Source: Actinomycetota bacterium (GTDB lineage Bacteria > Actinomycetota > Actinomycetes > Mycobacteriales > Mycobacteriaceae). Taken from it: a DNA stretch of 10,665 nucleotides. The stretch covers positions 1-10,665 of the forward strand of contig SYAA01000138.1 in NCBI GenBank assembly GCA_005789055.1, read 5' to 3'. Both the position numbers and the translations under genes were made by a program. Under the pieces are notes generated by a model. That model did no database searches. It was given only the letters and a program-made list of their open reading frames with translations, and was not told where the DNA came from. Below are positions 7,095 to 10,665 of the stretch, one piece after another; within the stretch, counting starts at the first letter, position 1, and every line of letters begins with the position of its first letter.

Positions 7095-7110
7095 TCGAAC
7101 ATCAGAGCGA
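7095..7110 (+). promoter_or_regulatory. Possible second, weaker LexA box for chiZ
   Basis: TCGAACATCAGAGCGA has a perfect left half-site and a degraded right half (10 of 12 consensus positions). It starts 23 bp after the main box and covers the predicted transcription start. The central GTTCGAAC (7093-7100) is itself a perfect palindrome. Binding is not proven. Confidence 0.35.
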
Positions 7111-7131
7111 ATAATCGCGGAAGGAGTCAGC

Positions 7132-7671
7132 ATGACAGTCATCGATGATCGGCAGACGGTGGAGTGGTTCGCGGACTGCCCGAGGCCCGGCCGAACCGCT
7201 GGCAGAGCCCCGGTGCGGGCTCGGTCCCACCGGCCGGCTGGTTCTCCGCTGCCGGCTCGGCCGGCTGGTTCTCCGCTGCCGGCTCGGCCGGCTCGTGCGG
7301 CGCTGCCGGTTCGGCCGGCCGGTGCAGCGCTGCACTATCGCGGCACCGGTGTCGCGGTCTCCCGCGCTCCGCACCCGCGTCGACCGGTCAGCAATGCGGT
7401 GACCATCTCATTGGCGGGGCTGGCCGCGCTGATCACACTCTGGCTCGGATCGCTGGCCCAGTTCAGCGGTGAGCGGGCCGCAGCGGCTGTGCGCCCCCCG
7501 GATCAGTTGGCCGTGGTTCAGGTTCAGGCCGGCGAAACGCTGCAGCAACTGGCTGAAAGGGTGGCTCCTGGAGCATCGGCCGTGGAGGTTGCCGAGCGGA
7601 TCCGGGACCTCAACAAGCTCCACTCGGCGGCGGTTGACGCCGGTCAGACGCTCATCGCTCCGGTCGGGTGA
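7132..7671 (+). CDS. chiZ: LysM membrane protein ChiZ, SOS-induced division regulator (Rv2719c-like)
   Basis: In M. tuberculosis ChiZ (Rv2719c) is a DNA-damage-induced divisome protein that interacts with FtsI and FtsQ, slows division when overproduced, and has been reported to have cell-wall hydrolase activity. This 179-residue protein has the same layout: a disordered cytoplasmic N-terminus rich in Arg, Pro and Ala (1-86), one transmembrane helix (about 88-110, [16 protein letters not shown]) and an extracytoplasmic LysM domain (about 124-177) ending in GQTLIAPVG like the M. tuberculosis protein. Residues 34-70 are four copies of a nine-residue repeat, [12 protein letters not shown] 7132 has AAGGAG 5 nt upstream. 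It is under LexA control from the divergent lexA-chiZ region. nrdR follows 65 nt downstream on the same strand and may share SOS read-through. Confidence 0.9.
   Translation: MTVIDDRQTVEWFADCPRPGRTAGRAPVRARSHRPAGSPLPARPAGSPLPARPARAALPVRPAGAALHYRGTGVAVSRAPHPRRPVSNAVTISLAGLAALITLWLGSLAQFSGERAAAAVRPPDQLAVVQVQAGETLQQLAERVAPGASAVEVAERIRDLNKLHSAAVDAGQTLIAPVG
7231..7333 (+). repeat. 27-bp in-frame tandem repeat in chiZ, about 3.8 copies
   Basis: Units start at 7231, 7258, 7285 and 7312. The first two are identical over all 27 bases, the third matches at 22 of 27, and the fourth matches over its first 22 bases with four changes before it decays. Each begins CGGCCGGC and encodes RPAGSPLPA or a variant. 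The period is a multiple of three, so copy-number change would keep the frame. Confidence 0.92.
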
Positions 7672-7700
7672 GCGGTAGCGGGGTAGGCTCGCTGTCGGTG

Positions 7701-7716
7701 CGCACGATGGTGTGCG
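7701..7716 (+). promoter_or_regulatory. Small inverted repeat upstream of nrdR
   Basis: CGCAC-GATGGT-GTGCG is a perfect 5-bp dyad with a 6-bp spacer in the 65-nt chiZ-nrdR gap. A weak -10-like TAGGCT lies at 7684-7689, so the dyad would sit just downstream of a possible start of transcription. It does not resemble an NrdR box. It could be a leader hairpin, an operator or chance. Confidence 0.2.
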
Positions 7717-7736
7717 GCGGGAGCAGAGGAGCGGCT

Positions 7737-8228
7737 ATGCACTGTCCGTTCTGCCGCCATCCCGACTCCCGGGTCGTGGACTCCCGGGAGGCTGACGAGG
7801 GCCAGGCGATCCGCCGCCGCCGGTCGTGCCCGGAATGCGGTCGCAGATTCACCACCGTCGAGACGGCCGTGTTGGCCGTGGTCAAGCGAAGCGGGGTCAC
7901 CGAACCCTTCAGTCGTGAGAAGGTGATCAGCGGTGTTCGCCGTGCATGTCAGGGCCGCGATGTCGACGACGACGCCCTCAATCTTCTTGCCCAACAGGTC
8001 GAGGACGCGGTGCGCGCCGCCGGTTCTCCCGAGGTTCCCAGCAATGAGGTCGGCCTGGCGATTCTGGGCCCACTGCGGGAACTTGACGAGGTGGCATATC
8101 TGAGATTTGCATCGGTTTACCGTTCATTTACCTCGGCCGCCGACTTCGAGCGCGAGATAGAGGCGTTGCGCACCCACCGCCAGGATCGTCAGTCGGGTGA
8201 GCCGTCTCTGAGGTCCTCGTCGCGTTGA
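7737..8228 (+). CDS. nrdR: Transcriptional repressor NrdR
   Basis: NrdR senses ATP/dATP and represses ribonucleotide reductase genes. The 163-residue protein has an N-terminal zinc ribbon with Cys3, Cys6, Cys31 and Cys34 (HCPFC and SCPEC) and the basic RRRRS stretch (26-30), then an ATP-cone domain (about 46-136). ATG 7737 begins the canonical MHCPFC and has AGGAG 5 nt upstream; the frame is open upstream, but that sequence lacks family similarity. Family proteins I recall end near 150-155 residues. Here the last dozen residues are a Ser/Arg-rich tail encoded where the gene overlaps the 3' end of the opposite-strand PAC2 gene. It lies downstream of SOS-controlled chiZ, as in M. tuberculosis (Rv2719c-Rv2718c). 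Confidence 0.96.
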   Translation: MHCPFCRHPDSRVVDSREADEGQAIRRRRSCPECGRRFTTVETAVLAVVKRSGVTEPFSREKVISGVRRACQGRDVDDDALNLLAQQVEDAVRAAGSPEVPSNEVGLAILGPLRELDEVAYLRFASVYRSFTSAADFEREIEALRTHRQDRQSGEPSLRSSSR

Positions 8229-9145
8229 GCCAGAAAGCGCTCGAACTCCGCCCCTAGTTCCTCTCCGCTGGGCAGATCCTCGTCACGGGCCAGTAAGGAC
8301 CGATTCTCCTGCGCGGCGACGAAAGCGTCGTATTGATGCTCCAAAGCATCGACCACCTGGGCCACCTCCGGGGAGGCCTCGACCTGCTCGTCGATTTTGC
8401 TCTGGACCGTCTCTGCGGCCTCACCGAGGGCGGCCAACGGAAACTGTAGGGATGCCGATTTTCCGACCTGTTCGAGCAATTTTTCGGCTCCGGCCGGGTA
8501 GTCGGTCTGGGCCAGGTAGTGCGGAATGTGGACGGTGAAGCCCACCGCGTCATGACCGTGTTGCGCCATCCGGTACTCCAGCAGATTCGAGACGCTGCTG
8601 GGCACTTGAACCTCACCAACCCACGGTTGATGCTCGGCGATCAGTTCGCGGTTGTTGGAGTGCGCAGTCAGCGTCACCGGCCTGGTGTGGGGGACGGCCA
8701 TCGGAATGGCGCCCATACCGATGGTCTGCCGGACCCCCAGGCGTTCGGCCAGCAGCCGGACCGCGCCAACGAACCGCTCCCACTGTAAATCCGGCTCCAG
8801 GCCGGCCAGCAGCAGGAATGGCGTTCCCAGGCTGTCGCGCATCGCGTAGAGGTTGAGTTGGGGTTCCTCGTAGGCGGTGAAGTGGTCGGTCTTGAAGGTC
8901 ATCAAGGGCCTTCGGGAGCGGTAGTCCAGCAGGTCGTCGATGGCGAACGAGGCCACCAATTCGGTGTCGAGGACGCTCTGCAGATGGGCAGCGGCCAGCC
9001 GAATGGCGTGGCCGGCGTCGGAGAAACCCTCCAGAGCGTGAATCAACACCGGTCCGCGGCCGTCGGACGACGACAGCTGCGGAGACGGCACCTCAAGTTC
9101 ATACATCCGCTCGGGACGATGATCGTGGCCGTGCTCGTCGGACAT
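8189..9145 (-). CDS. PAC2-family protein (Rv2714-like)
   Basis: The 318-residue protein belongs to the PAC2 (proteasome assembly chaperone 2-like) family; Rv2714 is the M. tuberculosis relative and I recall a crystal structure of it. Function is not established. The PAC2 fold covers about 32-240, with the signatures [14 protein letters not shown] (34-47), LLDYRSRRP (72-80), LLAGLEPD (112-119), PHTRP (152-156) and [10 protein letters not shown] (202-211). A helical, Glu/Gln-rich region follows (240-285), and an acidic tail with the conserved-looking [18 protein letters not shown] (288-305). I chose ATG 9145 because AGGAGGT (9151-9157) lies 5 nt upstream; a GTG at 9169 with its own GGAGG is a less likely alternative. 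The 3' end overlaps nrdR by 40 bp. It diverges from the DUF4192 gene. Confidence 0.9.
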   Translation of the reverse strand: MSDEHGHDHRPERMYELEVPSPQLSSSDGRGPVLIHALEGFSDAGHAIRLAAAHLQSVLDTELVASFAIDDLLDYRSRRPLMTFKTDHFTAYEEPQLNLYAMRDSLGTPFLLLAGLEPDLQWERFVGAVRLLAERLGVRQTIGMGAIPMAVPHTRPVTLTAHSNNRELIAEHQPWVGEVQVPSSVSNLLEYRMAQHGHDAVGFTVHIPHYLAQTDYPAGAEKLLEQVGKSASLQFPLAALGEAAETVQSKIDEQVEASPEVAQVVDALEHQYDAFVAAQENRSLLARDEDLPSGEELGAEFERFLAQRDEDLRDGSPD

Positions 9146-9174
9146 GGGTGACCTCCTCGCTTCCTCCACGCTAC

Positions 9175-9245
9175 GTTGCCCTGCTTTAACGGGTTGCCCC
9201 TGCTCGCCCGGATGGCCCCTGCTCTACCGGACGGCACTGCTCTAC
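9175..9245 (-). repeat. Imperfect 18-19 bp tandem repeats in the leader of the PAC2 gene
   Basis: On the plus strand three consecutive units start at 9190, 9209 and 9228 with the pattern CGG-x-x-[TG]GCCCCTGCTC; a shorter, more diverged unit precedes them at 9175-9189. Units one and two match at 15 of 19 positions, and the third differs from the second mainly by one deleted base. Read in the PAC2 direction the core is AGCAGGGGC. A dyad, TCTAC-GTG-GTAGA (9241-9253), abuts the last unit. No start codon or open frame explains them. Confidence 0.7.
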
Positions 9246-9374
9246 GTGGTAGATAACGCGCCGACGGTGGCGTCCGTTCCCATTCGATCCACAGTCGTGA
9301 TTTGTTCCACAGCAGGCGCGATCCGCTCACCCCGCTGTGACGACTCTGACGGTCGCCCTTGACAACGTCGGGGA

Positions 9375-10433
9375 ATGACCACGCAAAACCCGGAATTTCG
9401 CTTCGACCGCCCCGGCTCCCTGATCGCCGCCTTGCCCGCCGTTCTCGGCTTTGTCCCCGAGAAATCCCTAGTCCTGGTGTCCCTCGAGGGGGGTCGGATG
9501 GGGGCGGTGATGCGCGCAGACCTGGCCGCCGATCTGATCGAGAACATCACCCGCCTGGCCGGGATCGCCGCGACGTCCGGTGCCGACACCGTAGTTGCGG
9601 TAATCGTCGACGAGGACGGCGCGCAGTGCCCGATGTGTAACGCCGATCACCAAAGGCTCTGTGACGCACTGACCGAAGCGTTGGCGAAGGTCGATGTCGG
9701 ACTGTATGCCGCTCACGTGGTCGACCGGGTCGAATCCGGTGGCAGGTGGTGCTGCGTCGACGGCTGCGGCGCGCACGGCGACGTCGAGGATCCGTCCGCC
9801 TCACCGCTGGCCGCAGCGGCAGTCCTGGACGGCCGGCGACTCTATCGGCGGCGCGCCGATCTCCAGGCCGTCATCGCGGTCGCCGACCCGGATCGGGCAG
9901 CCGCCCTGGTCGAGCCGATCCGGACCAGGGCTGCTCGTCGGCACGCCGACTGGCAGGCCGATCCGGATGGCTGCGGTCGGCGCGATGTCGAGACCGTGAT
10001 GGCCGTGGCCACCCGGGTACGCGACGGTGTGCAACCAGCGGACGACGAGCTCGCGGCGTTGGCCTGCGGGCTCAACGACGTCGCTGTCCGCGACACGTTG
10101 TACGCATTGGCAGTCGGCGCGGACGCCGGTGCCGTGGAGGCGCTGTGGGCCACTCTGGCGCGCACTCTGCCGGACCCATGGCGGGTGGAAGTGCTTGTGT
10201 TACTGGCATTCTCGGCGTACGCCCGCGGCGACGGGCCCTTAGCAGGGTTGTCGTTGGAGGCCGCGCTGCGCAGCGATCCCAACCACCGGATGGCCGGGAT
10301 GCTCGACACCGCTTTGCAGTCGGGTATGCGGCCGGAGCAGATCCGCGAGCTGGCCGGGACCGGGTATCGCCTTGCCAAGCGGCTGGGTGTCAGGTTGCCG
10401 CCGCGACGCGGGTTAGGCCGGCGTGCGGTGTGA
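9375..10433 (+). CDS. DUF4192-family protein (Rv2712c-like), function unknown
   Basis: The 352-residue soluble protein has the N-terminal signature of the actinobacterial DUF4192 family: FRFDRPGSLIAALPAVLGF followed by PEKSLVLVSLEG. The family has no established function. No signal peptide or transmembrane helix is seen. Unusual for a cytoplasmic mycobacterial protein, it has eight cysteines, six in two groups: C85-P-M-C88 with C96, and C126-C127 with C131, close to His91 and His134. This looks like a possible metal site (inference). The C-terminal half is helical, with an Ala-rich region (about 222-262) and a segment (275-315) resembling one tetratricopeptide-like pair. ATG 9375 gives the conserved start; the preceding GGGGA is too close to be a good Shine-Dalgarno. 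It is convergent with ideR, with an 18-nt gap. Confidence 0.85.
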   Translation: MTTQNPEFRFDRPGSLIAALPAVLGFVPEKSLVLVSLEGGRMGAVMRADLAADLIENITRLAGIAATSGADTVVAVIVDEDGAQCPMCNADHQRLCDALTEALAKVDVGLYAAHVVDRVESGGRWCCVDGCGAHGDVEDPSASPLAAAAVLDGRRLYRRRADLQAVIAVADPDRAAALVEPIRTRAARRHADWQADPDGCGRRDVETVMAVATRVRDGVQPADDELAALACGLNDVAVRDTLYALAVGADAGAVEALWATLARTLPDPWRVEVLVLLAFSAYARGDGPLAGLSLEAALRSDPNHRMAGMLDTALQSGMRPEQIRELAGTGYRLAKRLGVRLPPRRGLGRRAV

Positions 10434-10451
10434 CCAAAGGCCGCGACGGAC

Positions 10452-10665
10452 TCAGACCTTCTCGACCTTCACGGCGTGCGCCATCTCGTGCGGGAGTTCG
10501 ACGTTGGCGTGTCCGGTGACCATAATCGTGACATCGCCGCCCACGCTGGTCTGCACCAGCACCCTGGCATTGGGAACGACGCCGGCCTCCTTGAGTCTGC
10601 CGATCAGTGCGACGTCGCCTTGGACGTGCTCGGTCAACTGCCGCACCACCACCGCCACCGAGTCG
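10452..10665 (-). CDS. ideR: Iron-dependent repressor IdeR, C-terminal domain (5' end outside window)
   Basis: Only the last 70 complete codons are visible, from DSVAVVVRQL to the stop at 10452-10454. IdeR is the DtxR-family repressor that, with Fe(II), turns off siderophore synthesis and activates iron-storage genes. The visible part is the SH3-like third domain. Counting back from the end of the 230-residue M. tuberculosis protein, TEHVQGD places Glu172 and Gln175, the ligands this domain gives to metal site 1, and both are kept. The C-terminus GHANVELPHEMAHAVKVEKV closely matches the M. tuberculosis protein as I remember it. The DNA-binding and dimer domains lie outside the window. It converges with the DUF4192 gene with no room for a terminator hairpin between them. 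Confidence 0.94.
   Translation of the reverse strand, partial: DSVAVVVRQLTEHVQGDVALIGRLKEAGVVPNARVLVQTSVGGDVTIMVTGHANVELPHEMAHAVKVEKV

Noticed and set aside
7231..7333. CRISPR-like array
   Set aside because: Units are directly adjacent without spacers and are in frame within chiZ; this is a coding tandem repeat.
7701..7716. NrdR box upstream of nrdR
   Set aside because: The dyad lacks the AT-rich core typical of NrdR boxes.
7668..7736. Longer nrdR start overlapping the chiZ stop
   Set aside because: ATG 7737 starts the canonical MHCPFC zinc ribbon and has a well-placed AGGAG.
9359..9364. Perfect TTGACA as a -35 for the DUF4192 gene
   Set aside because: It lies 10 nt before the ATG, so the matching -10 would fall inside the gene.
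10434..10451. Terminator between the convergent DUF4192 and ideR genes
   Set aside because: Only 18 nt are available and no hairpin can be drawn there.

Overview
The window is a high-GC actinobacterial chromosome segment that can be assigned with good confidence to Mycobacterium sensu lato, probably a non-tuberculous species. From memory of M. tuberculosis H37Rv, gene content and order follow the Rv2727c to Rv2711 block in inverted orientation: miaA (3' end), dapF, hflX, fadE20, an LGFP-repeat membrane protein (Rv2721c-like), lexA, chiZ (Rv2719c-like), nrdR, a PAC2 protein (Rv2714-like), a DUF4192 protein (Rv2712c-like) and the 3' end of ideR. No phage, insertion sequence, CRISPR array, tRNA or rRNA was seen. 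The window starts inside miaA and ends inside ideR.

Region 1 (1-2758) is a same-strand run of miaA-dapF-hflX: tRNA prenylation, meso-diaminopimelate/lysine synthesis and a ribosome-associated GTPase. A short gap with two small inverted repeats leads to fadE20 (2867-4027), an acyl-CoA dehydrogenase with its own Shine-Dalgarno and a plausible -10. Region 2 (4028-6209) is an AT-richer 205-bp intergenic stretch followed by a single-pass membrane protein. Outside the membrane it has two tandem ~175-residue LGFP units; inside it has an acidic tail with a duplicated DSGR-x-STF motif and a small C-terminal aromatic domain.

Region 3 (6241-8228) is the SOS locus. lexA (minus) and chiZ (plus) diverge from a 201-bp intergenic region with one clear LexA box per gene plus extra LexA half-sites. 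lexA looks leaderless, with its box over the -35. chiZ carries a 27-bp tandem repeat in its disordered, Arg/Pro-rich cytoplasmic N-terminus. nrdR follows chiZ. Together these genes link DNA damage to division control (ChiZ) and, through NrdR, to deoxyribonucleotide supply.

Region 4 (8189-10665): the PAC2 gene (minus) overlaps the 3' end of nrdR by 40 bp. Its leader holds imperfect 18-19 bp tandem repeats. It diverges from a DUF4192 gene, which runs convergently into ideR, the iron-dependent repressor. Relative to M. tuberculosis (recalled order), Rv2723-2722, Rv2717c-2715 and sthA (Rv2713) are absent from their usual positions.

I found no obvious new multi-gene system. The best leads are the LGFP transmembrane protein, the chiZ repeat and half-site cluster, and the PAC2 leader repeats.
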